DNA of 64,000 bases from Rotaria sordida (Eukaryota; Rotifera; Eurotatoria; Philodinida; Philodinidae): contig CAJNOL010000511.1 in the NCBI GenBank assembly GCA_905250125.1, forward strand, positions 39,608 through 103,607, read 5' to 3'. The notes beneath the pieces were generated by a model. The model was given only the letters and a program-made list of their open reading frames with translations. It was not told the origin of the DNA and ran no database searches. Positions 36,501 through 48,714 of this stretch are shown one piece after another. The position numbers were made by a program, and so were the translations under genes. Position 1 is the first letter of the stretch. Each line of letters begins with the position of its first letter.

Positions 36501-37962
36501 GGTGATAGTGGCTTAGGTACATTTCGTGATAGTCTTGCAGCTGTAACAAAATATTCTCGTTGTAAACCAATTGCTACTGTTAATTTTGTTGGAGAAAATT
36601 TTGCTCAAGCTAGCATTGTCTCAAGGTTTAGAAACTTTTTTTAGGTTCAATTTTGTATTCTTTTTTTTTTTTTTGTTGATTAGCATTGAATTTGATCGTG
36701 ATTATGAACATTTTGCTGTTGCTGGTGTTTCAAAAAAGATTAAAGTAAAAAAATCTTAGATATTAATAAAAAAAATAAAAGCTTCTCTTTTATATTTTAA
36801 GTTATATGAATATCAATCTGTATTGGATAATTCTGTTGAATTACATTATCCAACAAAAGAAGTTGCATGTACAGCTAAATTAAGTTGTATTAGTTGGAAT
36901 CCATATTTAAGAAATTATTTGGCATCAAGTGATTATGATGGATTTGTTACTATTTGGGATATGGCTACAGCACAAAAAGTTCGAACATTTCAAGTAAAAG
37001 TTTTTTTTTTCGTTTTGTTTATTTATCTAAGATTAAAAAAAAAATATTATTTTAGGAACATGAAAAACGTTCATGGAGTGTTGATTTTTGTTCATCAGAT
37101 CCTAAATTACTTGCATCTTGTTCTGATGATTGTCGAGGTAAATTCAAAAAGTTTTGTTTGTATAAAAAATATAATTAAATAAAATTTTAGTCAAAATTTG
37201 GTCAATGCATAATGATTATTCTGTTACAACTATCGATGCTAAATCAAATGTTTGTTGTGTTAAATTTAAACCAGATTCTCAATATAATATTGTCTTTGGC
37301 ACAGCTGATCATAATTTATATTATTTTGATTTACGTAATACACGTGAACCTTGTAATTTACTTAAAGGACATAAAAAAGCTGTATCATATGCAAGATTTT
37401 TATCAAATAATGAAATTGTCTCAGCATCAACAGATAGTCAACTTCGATTATGGCGTGTTACAGAAGGACAATGTTTAAGAACATATCGTGGACATGTTAA
37501 TGAAAAAAATTTTGTTGGTTTAGCAGTTTCATCAGGTTATATTGTATGTGGTAAGTTATTGAATATATTCTTTTTAATTTTAAATAGAAAAATAATTGTT
37601 TTTTGTTTTTATTAAAGGTAGTGAAACAAATACAGTACATTTGTATCAACGTGAAATTTCTCGACCTTTACTTAGTTATAAATTTGATGATCAAAATACT
37701 GGAGCAGTTAAAACGGTGACAAATACAACGGTAAGAAGAAAAAGAAATACTTTTAGATAAACAATTTTATTTAATTAGGAACGTGTAAAGAAGGACGAAA
37801 GTGGATCAGAATTTGTTAGTGCAATGTGTTGGAGTAATGTAAGAAAATTTTTCTTGTTTTAATATTTAGATTATTAAATAATTATATTTTTGTTTTTAGC
37901 GTGAAAATATTTTATTAGCAGCAAATAGTCAAGGAGTTGTTAAAGTATTGGAATTGGTCTAA
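33596..37962 (+). CDS. COP1: E3 ubiquitin-protein ligase COP1 (RING, coiled coil, WD40), 17 exons, 703 aa
   Basis: Exons: 33596-33729, 33799-33858, 33915-34009, 35395-35459, 35517-35627, 35687-35755, 35812-36081, 36137-36247, 36305-36431, 36487-36625, 36684-36744, 36802-36993, 37056-37137, 37191-37550, 37618-37730, 37779-37838, 37900-37962. Phases close to 704 codons. The RING finger is complete (C45, C48, C60, H62, C65, C68, C79, C82). A helical/coiled-coil segment follows (about 100-185), then a Ser/Asn-rich linker (about 190-300). The C-terminal seven-bladed WD40 propeller covers about 360-703 (for example [20 protein letters not shown], then VTIWD). It ends [14 protein letters not shown], nearly as in plant and animal COP1. 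Human COP1 has 731 residues. By family knowledge it works with CUL4-DDB1-DET1 to ubiquitinate transcription factors such as c-Jun and ETS proteins. Confidence 0.95.
34010..35394 (+). other. Outsized third intron of COP1 (1385 bp)
   Basis: The other fifteen introns of this gene are about 45-70 bases; this one is twenty times longer. It keeps a normal donor (GTAAGA) and acceptor (TTAATAG). Its 3' half contains a GC-richer patch (about 35045-35215, with CCTCCTCCACTTC and an inverted TCGAGGGG/CCCTCGA pair) unlike host introns. An old insertion is the simplest reading, but I found no element ends. Confidence 0.55.
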
Positions 37963-40900
37963 ATTTCATGTTGATCATATGAAAATCGTTCTTTATTATA
38001 ATTATTTTTTCTTCGGATTCAAATTTTTTTTTTCAGTTCATTTCTTTTTTTATTTGTCAAGTTAATTATCGTAACGTGTGTGCATGTGAGATCGTGCCAG
38101 ATGATTATACTTTCATTTTATTTATTCATCTTGAAACAACAACAAAAAAAAAAAATCTTAGTTAATTACTTGTGGAGAACTATCTGTACATATATTCAAA
38201 ATAAAAATAAGACATTATAACGCAAATAAATAAAACCTATTAGATTGTATATTAACATTGATTTTCTTTTTATTGTTAGTCATCTGAATGAATTTAGAAC
38301 AGATTATTTAAAAGTTCAGATAGAACATGAAAATGAGAATTTAATTTGACAATGACGATTAGTGATGCTTTGAAATGATGACTTTTTTTTCTGAGACAGG
38401 TAGAATGTATCTTGTACGTGAACAGCTTTTCGTAACTGAACCCGGACTAGAACTAATCGACATCCGGCAGATACTTTCACAGTCATAGTATGGTTTTCAA
38501 AGTTTTATTTTATATGAAAAAGTACACTATTTAGTTTCTTCTATAAACAATAGCAAAAAGAAGAGATTATCTTAAATTCTTTAAAAAAAAAAGCAAAGGA
38601 TTCAGGATTCATTTGATGTCTTTCTGCTTCCAAAATTCGATTGACTTCATGAAGTATATATTTGCATGTTGTTGATGATGCTAGAATGCAATACAGTTTT
38701 GCTGTCAAATATCATAATTATAAATAAATATATGAATGCTTTTTACATCATGTTAATATATGTTCACTTTTTTAATAATTCATTTTCTTCTCCATGTATT
38801 CAGTTATTTTGTCATTATGGTTCATCATCTGTAGATGAATTTTCATTAAAAAACGAATTCTTTTAGTTAAACAATATCACTTTTCACTTCTGTAATCTGC
38901 CCTCAAATACAATAAATTACTCAATGATGATCGAACTGTTTGTCACTCCAAATGCTTTGATATAAATTAGCAATGGAACTCAAACCGACCGGGCGAGTTT
39001 GCACTTGGACCCATGCTTCAGGCCAGACCGAGTGCTGGCTATTCAATCATATTGCAGGACAGTATTAAATGTATTTTACTTGTATTTTAACTTATCTTTG
39101 GAAAAGTGTATTTCTTTTTGCACTTGTACTTAAGTACAAAAAAACACGTGGTATTTTTACGTGATATATAAATATAATGAACTTCATCTATAATGTTGAC
39201 TATCTCTGATAAGTTTTTCAAGATCATCGCGGCAATGTTTGATCAAAAAGTAAATGAAGATAAGAATATTTTAATAGAATTTTCTCTGTTTCTCATATGC
39301 TGATAAATTCACAGTAGGAAACTTGTAAAGATCATATATTTTCATTATTTGAATTTCTTCAAAATTATGATGTTCGTTCGGGTTACTATCATAGATAAAT
39401 ATAATTCTCAATGATATTAAAAAGAGTCGATAAGAATTCAGATTCATGCTCTACTCGAAGGATTTCTTGAAGATATCGTAGGTCTCTCTTAAAGTTTATA
39501 TTAAAATCATTAATTCTTTCTAAGAATATTAAAATTAAAATAAATGTAGCTAATCAGATCTCTTTTAACATGTGGCTAATAATCTAAAAAGTTTAATATG
39601 TTTATGATGAAAATCGGCGTTAATAGAAACCTATAGGATCATCTGAAAATCATTCGATCTATCCAAAGTCTAATTGTTTCTAAAATGAACATCTTTCATT
39701 TCTCATTCAATACATCGAAAATATAAAAAAAAAATACTTTATATAAAAGAATCTTAGTTTTTCAAAAATCGTGCTTTAGTATTTGAAACGTCTCTCGTTG
39801 ACGACAACAGTGAAGTATTCAGAAAAATACGCAAAAAGACATTGTTTCATATTGCAAGTAATAGTACAGAGTAGAATTACAAAATACTCTTCTTAAAGTA
39901 CAAGTACAAATACTTTCGTTCGATCTCTGAAGCATTAAGAGATAAACGTTGTTAAATAATTAGCACAGATATCTGTTTAGATACTGTAATAATGACTAAA
40001 GGATGCGATGAATATTAATAATCATCGACAGATGTGATAAAAGAATAAAATTCAATGCAAATATGCTATCGATATAACTAGATAAGAGTATTTAATAATA
40101 CCAGAAGAATGTAAATATTCTAGTAGTCAACTCATGTTTTATGTTAAACTGTTCGATTAGTATAAAATATGGTTGAAGATAAAAATTTTTTTTCATTAAT
40201 CCTATGACATTGGAAGTAACTTCGACTTCACTTTGGTTTTCTATGTATACATGTTTATAAAAGGATTTTAAAAACATAAATAAAATAACGACTAATATGT
40301 TTCGGAGCATATTTTGTCAAAGATCTTCATGGTACATTTTGTGTTTTAACAAATAGAATTTGATTATTTCGGATATATAGTTATCCAACAGGTTTCTAAA
40401 CATATCTAAACGAATTTCCTTGGGTTATGGATAAACTTTTTTCTCCTGTTTTAATGTAATGATAGTTCCTCGAATTAGGAACGAAACAAAGAAAGGTTTC
40501 ATCAATTGAATGAATGTTACATTTCGAACAGAAATAATAATTTAACATGATTAAAAATAATTCATTCCATCAATGAGAGTTCAAATATAGTTTAAAATTA
40601 TCCCTTTATTCTCTCTCACGAGAAAGTTACGGTTTATCAATATCAAAGATATTGTGATAGATAATTGATATATACAATATTTGATATTTTTCAATGTATG
40701 AAAACAATTGTGAATTACCATTACTTAACAAAATGTTATTACAGCGTAATTGTCGCTATTCACAACATAACAATAAATAAAAACCAATAATTATTTGTTA
40801 TTTTTATTTTGTTGACTTAATAAGGATAAAATTGAAAATATAGCATCATTATTTATTGATACATTATCTTTTTATGTTTCTTGGAGTTTTATTATTGTTA

Positions 40901-41054
40901 AAAAAACACAGACATATGGTATAGATACAGAAAAACTTAAAGAAATATCAAAAATCAGTATTTTTTGAATTTTAATTTTATAAGTTTATCCTTTAGCTAA
41001 TTTAATAGAAATTCTCATTTTCTAAAGCAATAGATCATACAGAAAAAAAAGCTT
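37963..41054. other. Intergenic stretch downstream of COP1
   Basis: AATAAA at about 38227 may end the COP1 transcript. A GC-richer piece (38980-39055) precedes about 850 bases whose two ends carry related inverted words (AGTATT...TTACTTGTATTTT near 39063 and AAGTACAAGTACAAATACTT near 39896). That could mark a degenerate inverted-repeat element of roughly 0.9 kb. No coding sequence is recognised. Confidence 0.35.
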
Positions 41055-41154
41055 TGCTTTCATTAATCATCAAGATTTTTATTATCCATTCTATAAACTT
41101 TTGAGTATTGAAAAATAAACTATATATATGTTTTCAATTGTTCATAAAGAATTA

Positions 41155-43215
41155 CTCGACGGCTTCTCTTAAACTCTACACAGAGTTAATTTCATGATAT
41201 GCTCAATGTCATTATGGTAAAAATTGCATTGTCCTATTAACTTGTTTTATATCTTCACATATAACTAAACATATTTTTGTTCTATCCTTTGTTCATAAAT
41301 AATAATGATAAATTTTTATTTTCATGTTAAACAAAAAATAAGGTTCGTTTTCGATAGTATTTTACATTATTCAATTGAATATGAAGATGATGAAAATAAT
41401 GTATGAAGGCCATCAAGTTCAATAGCAGTTAAATTAAATTCACTAAATATAGTTTGAATGTGTTTTTTAGATAAGCTTTTAATTGATAAAAAACACGTTA
41501 TATCTATTGTTGTAAAATAACGTCGAATAAGATAATGGTTTAGTTTAGAAAGTACATTATTGTTGACAATAATTTATCTTAATTTTTATATCAATTCACT
41601 ATGAATCAATCTGTTTTTTTCATATTTCGTATCAAATTTAAAATGTAGATAAGACTGACAAGATAAGAAGAAGAATACTCTTGCCTTCCAGCTACTTTGC
41701 AGTATAGAGTTATGTTCAACAGCAGACTCAGTAGTCCCATATCTTTCCTCTAGCTAATAGCAGCTGTAGCTCTGAATAGAAGGCCAGTCTGATCCAGAAA
41801 TCTTGCGCTCAATTGCTTAAGCACCTTATGTACACACTAACTAATCGCAAGAACAAGTATATATTATAACGTAATCCGCGTGCTATTGAACAGGTGGTCT
41901 AAAGCAAGTAACTGTTAGTGACTAGTCCAGAGTCATTTCATGGCAGGTTGTACTGCGGTCTGAATAAAGTACCTTATGGATACATGCCATATAGCGTAGC
42001 TACTCAGTCATGGCAGACTTTGACAAGATAAGATTCTATTATATTGGAAATATTTGTTGTTCAAATTATTTTCGATTATTTAGACGTTGAGATTTTTTTC
42101 TTTGTATGGAAATAATTAATAAATGTTGATGATACATGATCGAAATGAGGATGATTGGACAGTTTATTATTTCGATATTGATGAGTTAAACTTCTAATCG
42201 GATAGGTAGAATCTTAAATAAAAATGATAGATTTAGAAAGGATAATTAAATAAAATATTATCACATTATCGTATTGAATCTTTTTATGAAGTGTTTTTTG
42301 TATCACTATCCCGACTAAATTCATCATCAGAATGTGTTCTTGAAGTAATTGAATGATTTCTGAGATCTTTTATTGATTGTCATGAGGTATTTCAACATAT
42401 TATATTTCAATTCGATGACAAAATCTATATATCAAAATGATATCATTCTTTTATGTTTTTATTTTAATCATTGATAATGAATGTCTCCTATTTCCTAGAC
42501 ATCCTATCTCTATATGTATATCATCAACGTTAGTTGTTATATTACATTTTATTCTGATTCTTTAGTATTTTTTTATATGCTTTGCACAACGATTAGGCAA
42601 TTATTCTTTTCTTATTTCATCTTACTCGATGTGGTAACTATTGTAATATTGACTAGTAGACATGATAGACATCGAAAGAAAAAAACAAGGCTTACGTATC
42701 TTTAAATGCACTGTGATAACATAATTCAAGTTATCTTAATCACTTGTACGCGGATGTATTCATATTTTTGTCCTTTAATTCCTGTCATGATATGAAAGCT
42801 CACAATATGATTACATTTCATCTTCTTGTTTGTTATGTATAGTAAAAATAAAATAAGAGAAAAGAATGGTTCAATCTACGACATCATGCTTCATATTGAT
42901 TAGATGAACAACTTATTGATGAAATTCTTTTACCGATCGATCAATGGATACTACTGTAGTAACATAACCATTTTGATAATGATAAATGAGATTATTATTG
43001 GATAATTAATGTTTCTGAAGAAGACATTTATTTGTTGGATTTTCTTTTTTTTCTTTATATTTGAATCTATGAAAAAGAACGATTAAAATTATCATTATGT
43101 TCAATAATATTATTTGAGTGAATGAGCAATACATTTAACTGATCTAATCGAATTCGATTGTTAAAACGTGTCACTGTTAATTTTGATCTCGGTCGTTTAA
43201 ATGCATTTCACAAGT
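41155..43215 (-). pseudogene. Dead tandem copy of the SH3-domain gene
   Basis: All five exons of the gene at 46195-48445 have degraded counterparts: the last exon about 41155-41560, the surviving part of exon 4 about 42050-42160, exon 3 about 42285-42440, exon 2 about 42920-43060 and exon 1 about 43130-43215. Frameshifts, stops (for example TGA at codon 5 of the exon 1 copy) and loss of most of exon 4 disable it. An unrelated 353-bp segment sits where exon 4 sequence is missing. Confidence 0.8.
41656..42032. mobile_element. 353-bp insertion flanked by 12-bp direct repeats
   Basis: TGACAAGATAAG occurs at 41656-41667 and again at 42021-42032. The 353 bases between them are GC-richer than their surroundings and absent from the other tandem copy. 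Identical direct repeats of this length suggest a target-site duplication of a retroposed sequence, such as a SINE-like element. I see no poly-A tail or certain tRNA promoter boxes, so the class is open. Confidence 0.6.
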
Positions 43216-46109
43216 GATTCATACGTATTTTATATTGAGAACAAACAACGACGAAACGATAATGTTCAATGAATAATAATGCATTACGTGTGAGAGAAAG
43301 AAGTAGTAAAACAAACAACAATCATTGTTGGTACTTTTGATACCAATGTGAGAAAGAAGATAATCGGAAAGTGAACAAAGAATTACGTTGTTTTATGAAA
43401 GTTTATCGTCTTTTCATACAATAGAGATTTTAAATTCTCTTTCTGTCAACAACAAAGTGCAGAGAATGTACTGTATCATTGAAAATGAGAATAAGAGTAA
43501 ACATATTATATTTAGTTATATATCATTGGTATTATTCGTTGAATAGATTTCCAAACTCATTTTTCAGAAAAAATGAAAATGGTCTAATGAATAGAATAAC
43601 TTGAACTAGTAAAATATAACGATGTATGCAAGTGAAACTACGGAATAAAAACCTATATATTTTGTTCTGTAAAAGAAAATTCATAATTGAATTTTTCTAA
43701 TCTTCTATTTCCCAAATAGCAGTTATTCTATTAAAAAAAAAAACTTGCGTAATAATTTATAGATCATTGTAAAATCGAAATATTTTCGATTCGTTAGACA
43801 TTGTATAAATAATTAAAAATTCCTATTTTATTTGACGATGATAATAATAGTAAGTTTTTTTTTTCGTTACGAAACATGGTATGTCAATCATTTTTTTTTC
43901 TTCTTTACAATTGTTTATTTAAGACAAAAGATAAAAGAATGTTTTTATACTATACACATGATTAGTAATCAACAGATATTCATATTTCTTATTCTTCTTA
44001 CACTCTACTTCTATTTACAGACAATTAGATCAAGCAAATCATTCATTTTTCACTAGTTGCTCATCAATACATAGAAGATGTTGTTATCAGCTGTTGCTGT
44101 CTGTTCTGATTTGCGCATCTCATCAACCTCATTTATATAGACTAAAGATATTACACGATATTATGGCCATGAGTGCAAGACAGGTTATTCATATTAATCA
44201 TTAATCGTTTGCATCGTTTTACGATTTCAAAAGTCATGATGAGAACGATAATTGTTTATCTCATTATTGAAGAGTATTAAGTATTTACATTATATAAACA
44301 AGTTTGTTGATCTTTCTTTCCTTTCCTTTCTTTTCAATTTATTTTAATCAACCTTCTATCTATCTATTGAACTAATATATATAGAATAAAGATCTTGTCT
44401 ATATCATACTAAATTATTAATTATCAAAGTTAATTTTATGACATAAAGCATCTTGAAGTTTTTTTTTCCACATTATTAACAATATATAATGTGATTGAAA
44501 GCAATATATAGTATTCTATATCGTTCTTTGTCTATTTATGACAATATTCAAGGTTATATGATATTTATGTATATACATATAGTAGGCCTTCGCAGTTAAT
44601 TTTCGTTCTATTTTCGCGCCTATCCATTAACTTCTTCCATTAAACACCATCATGATAAGATATTAAGGACAAAAAATAGGACAGACAGAGTAATTTACAT
44701 ATAATTAGCGAAGGATATCTTGAGTCCACTAAGATTGAGGGAGTTTGATCCTTGCTGTGAAGATCGGTGAGCAACAAGAACAAAGAAAATCATTCAATTT
44801 TGTTAAAGGTAAACGAAAATTTTCCAACATTAGATAGGATCATTACCTCCAGATTCTCTATTCGAAACATTCCTATAATTAAATTATGTCAGAAAGCTAA
44901 GAATAGTGATAAAAAGATATAATTTTATTATGAAAAATAAACTAATTTGTATTCTTAATTTAAAAACAGCTTGCATTTTAATAACATTTAGATAAAATAA
45001 TTCTCCATGATCTGAACAAGCTACATCATCAATAATATGTAATAGAATAAAATATTCTTCACATGGATAATTTATTTATTCATTAGAGCATATACTAATT
45101 TTTTATCTCAATTAATTCAAATATTGAAATTTATGTACAAATCAGTCCAATCTAATAATTAAAATTTCTTCTTTACGTAATGATGAAAAAGCTTTTGCTA
45201 ATAATTAAATATTGACTTGCGAATAAATTATCAAGAATTAACATTGATATAATTGAAATATCCACATATGGATAAATTAGTTTAACTAGAATACTAGATT
45301 ATTCAAGTAATGATTTAACATGATTTACATCATCTAATTAATTATATTTTAATTGATAAATTTCTCTTGAGAATTTATAATAATCACAAAAATTTGAGCA
45401 CTAATACGTACGATATCTGATGTTTCCCAATGAACAACTGTACTATGTTTATCAATTTTATTCATAATACATTTAAATTTTAATTCAAAAAATATCTTCG
45501 AACATTCTAAAGTTCTTATGCTCTATGCATAACAAAGAAATTCGTTTGATTGTAACATTCTAACTATTAATTTTCAAAATAATCGATTAATTAAATACTA
45601 GAACAAATTATTAGAATAATTTATAGAAATTTTTTTTATGATATAATCACGATTATTTATTGATTTAATATATATGATGAAGATGCAGAAAATAATCATA
45701 AGTATAGTGTACCGTGTGAAGTTTTACTTTTGTATTATGTCATAGGAAAAGAATAAAAAAAATGACCTTGATGACAGTTATTTTTATCATCAAATTCTTA
45801 TTATTAATATAACTTGAAACAATAAATTCAATGTGATTCATAGTGGAAATATTAACATAAATAGACAAGTTCCCCCAATGAGTTAATATTCTCAAAAATT
45901 TTATTAATTTATCAATTTCAAAAAAGATGCTCTTTCAATTTGATTCATCTACTTAATTTAATTATTCGACTATATGAAAAGAGAATAATAAAAAAACTTT
46001 TCCAGTTTATCATCAATATAAAATTAAGATATTAACAATGACATTTGTTATTAGGTTTAAATGAAAAATAATTATAGTAAGACGTATAATATCTATCATT
46101 ATTAAACAT
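43216..46109. other. Duplicated upstream flank of the dead SH3 copy, then spacer
   Basis: 43216-45575 is the counterpart of 48446-50845 (upstream DNA of the live gene). 45576-46109 is AT-rich spacer between the tandem copies, with nothing recognised in it. Confidence 0.5.
44610..44654. promoter_or_regulatory. Block conserved between the two upstream flanks
   Basis: About 45 bases including TTTTCGCGCCTATCCATTAA are nearly identical to 49840-49885, while surrounding duplicate DNA has drifted. This may be a regulatory element of the SH3 gene or simply a slowly mutated patch. Confidence 0.25.
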
Positions 46110-46194
46110 TAATCATACTGATTGTTTATTTTCGTTCCATGATAAATGCAAAATCTATTTGAGTATTATATAATAATAAATTAACTATTTCAAA

Positions 46195-48445
46195 TTACAA
46201 AACAGTTTCTTTTAAACCTTTAAGAGATAAAAAAGAGTTAATTTGATGACATGCTAAACATGATTGTGGTAAAAATCCAATTGAACCATCATCTTCTTTT
46301 TGTACAAGTAATGTTGATTTTCCAATACGTTTTAATAAACGTACTTGATCACCACGTATAACAGAAAATATATTTGTTCCATTTGTTGTTGATAATAATG
46401 ATGAATTTTTATATTCATGCCAAACAAGATATGTTTGTTTTCGATGATATTTTCCATTATTCGTTGAAGTTGAAGAAGAAGATGATGATGATGTTGATGA
46501 ATATGCTGATGATGAAAATGATGTACGAAGAGAATCAAGTTCAATAGCAGCTAAATTAAGTTCACCAAATACATTTGAATTTGGTTTTTCATAAGTTGTT
46601 AATGGATGACAATGTTTCATATCGATTGTTGTAAAATGACGTTGAAGTGAAAGATGATTGGGCTCAGAAAATACTGGAGATGATGTCTAAAATCACAAAA
46701 AAAATAATAAATAAATCAAATTTACAACTAAATTATATTTTCTTATTTTCAATAGATTTCTGTCATAAATAATTTTATCTGTTTAATTTTAATCTATATA
46801 TTTTTCTTACTAAAGTCATTGATTTTTGTGTTGATGTTCTCATCCAAAGTGAACCATCACATGATAAATTTCTTCGTCGTTTATCTGTAAGTGTACGAGT
46901 TATTTTTTGTTTTGATTGAAAATTTACTTTTGGTAATATTTCCATATGTGGAAATGATTGACTAATAGATAAATTTTCTTTATTATAATAATCAATATTA
47001 GATAAATTTTTAATTTCATTTTTATTAATTATATCTGATGGAGATGAATCTGTTGATGAATTATTTTTTTGTAATTTTTTATAATTATTAAATGATGAAT
47101 GTTGTATACAATGACAATGTGGACATGATGTATGTAATGAATGTTTAAATGATTTTGTTACAAAACTTTCTTCTGAATAACCTGAATCACCTCCACCACT
47201 ATGATGTGATAATGTTGAAAAAATTTGTTGTTCAAATTGTTTTCGATTATTTCGACGTTGAAATTTTTTCTTTGTATCAGAATAATTAACAAGTGTTGAT
47301 GATAAACGATCAAAACGAATATGACTTGTAGTATCATTAGATAATTTTTGACGACAATGACTAACACCAGTCATAGAAGAAGGTGAAACTAAGTTAGATA
47401 TGATATATACATAGATATGTAATTGTAAAATAAAACAAAACAAAAAAAAATAAACAATGAAATAACATACGATGTCGTCGTTGGATATTCTGAAATTGTT
47501 TATTATTTCGATGAAGTTCATCGACAGAAAGTGTTCTTGAACTAATTGAGTTATTTGTACGTTCTTTCATAGAACGCGATGAACTAGTTCGACGTACTTT
47601 GTTTGATCTCGATGATGAAATCTATCAATCAATATTATATCATTCGGCCTTTTCTTTTTGTTCTTCTTCAAATGATAGTAATTGATAATTAATGTCACTC
47701 ATTTATTTAATATCCTATATTAGTATATCTGTCATTAAGATTATTTTTTATTGTTACGTCCATTCAGGTTCTTTAGCCTGTTTCATGTGCCGTGTATACC
47801 TATTAGGCAATTGTTCTTTTCTTATCGCATCTTACTCGATGTAGTAACTATTATAATATTGACTGATCAACATGATAAACATAAAAGAAAGTGGCTCATA
47901 TATCTTTAAATATTCTCCAATAACATGATTCAAGTAGTTTTAATCACTTGTAGGGAGATGTATTCGTATTTTTGCCCTTTTAATTCCTGTCATAATATAA
48001 AAGCTCACAACATGATTACTTTTCATCTTCTTGTTTGTTATGTCTAGTAAAAATAAAATAAGAGAAAAGAATGGTTCAATCTACTACATCATTCTTCATA
48101 TTGATTAGATGAACAATTTATTGATGAAATTCTTTTACCGATCGATCGATGGATGCCGGTGTCGTACATAACCATTTTGATAATGATGAACGAGGTTGTT
48201 GTTGAATAATAAATATTTCAGAAGATGAAATTTCTCCGTTGGATTTTAAATCAATATTATTTATTTTGATATTTGAGTCTATGAAAAAGAACAATTAAAA
48301 AATTATCAATATGTTTAATAATAACATTATTTAAATAAATAAGACGTATATTTAACAGACCTGATCGAATCCGATCGTTAGAACGCTCCACTATTAATTT
48401 TGATCTCGCTCGTTCAAACGCACTTACAAGTAATTTCATAAGCAT
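46195..48445 (-). CDS. SH3-domain protein, 5 exons, 481 aa, unassigned family
   Basis: Exons (minus): 48445-48361, 48278-48139, 47621-47471, 47388-46811, 46686-46195. Phases close to 482 codons, though the first donor is the weak GTCTGT. The N-terminus MLMKLLVSAFERARSKLIVE is basic and helical. The middle is long, Ser/Asn/Arg-rich and probably disordered, with likely phosphorylation motifs (RRTSSSRS) and a His/Cys cluster (CPHCHCIQHSS). A poly-Ser tract precedes the C-terminal SH3-like domain (about residues 402-462: YLVWHEYKNSS, VIRGDQVRLLKRIGKSTLLV, DGSIGFLPQSCL). The SH3 lacks the usual tryptophan pair, so its ligand groove may be atypical. This suggests a cytoplasmic adaptor. I do not recognise the family. 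It is the live member of a tandem pair. Confidence 0.8.
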
Positions 48446-48676
48446 TTTATATCGATAACAAGAATAAAAAGAACGACGATGATAATGTTCAATGAGTTGT
48501 AATGTGTTAAGCGCGCAAGAGAGAAAGCCAAAACAAGCAACAAATGTTTCCGCTCTCTCGACACCCCAACATAAGAAAGAAAATAACGGAAAGAGAACAC
48601 GAGAGAAGAAAGAGAATAGAGAGTTATACTATTTGATGAAAGTTTATCGTCTCGTCGTTGAGTAGAGATATTATAT

Positions 48677-48714
<38 letters not shown>

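Larger units (their letters stand above)
41055..45575. repeat. Left copy of a tandem direct duplication (partner 46110-50845)
   Basis: Collinear with 46110-50845 at an offset of about 5.05-5.27 kb and roughly 75-90 percent similar by eye. Matching landmarks: AGTTCAATAGCAG (41416 and 46539), CATCTTACTCGATGT (42618 and 47827), a 45-base block starting at 44610 and 49840, and TCTAAAGTTCTT (45507 and 50748). It includes the whole SH3 gene and more than 2 kb of its upstream flank. Confidence 0.85.

Noticed and set aside
36423-37182. Several plus-strand frames reading through COP1 introns
   Set aside because: They are exon sequence continued into introns with poly-Phe/Lys runs; the spliced COP1 model explains them.
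46332-47367. Overlapping minus-strand frames of 69-70 codons in the SH3 gene
   Set aside because: They are alternative frames of exons 4 and 5 of the SH3 gene, with repetitive His/Gln or Val/Ile content.
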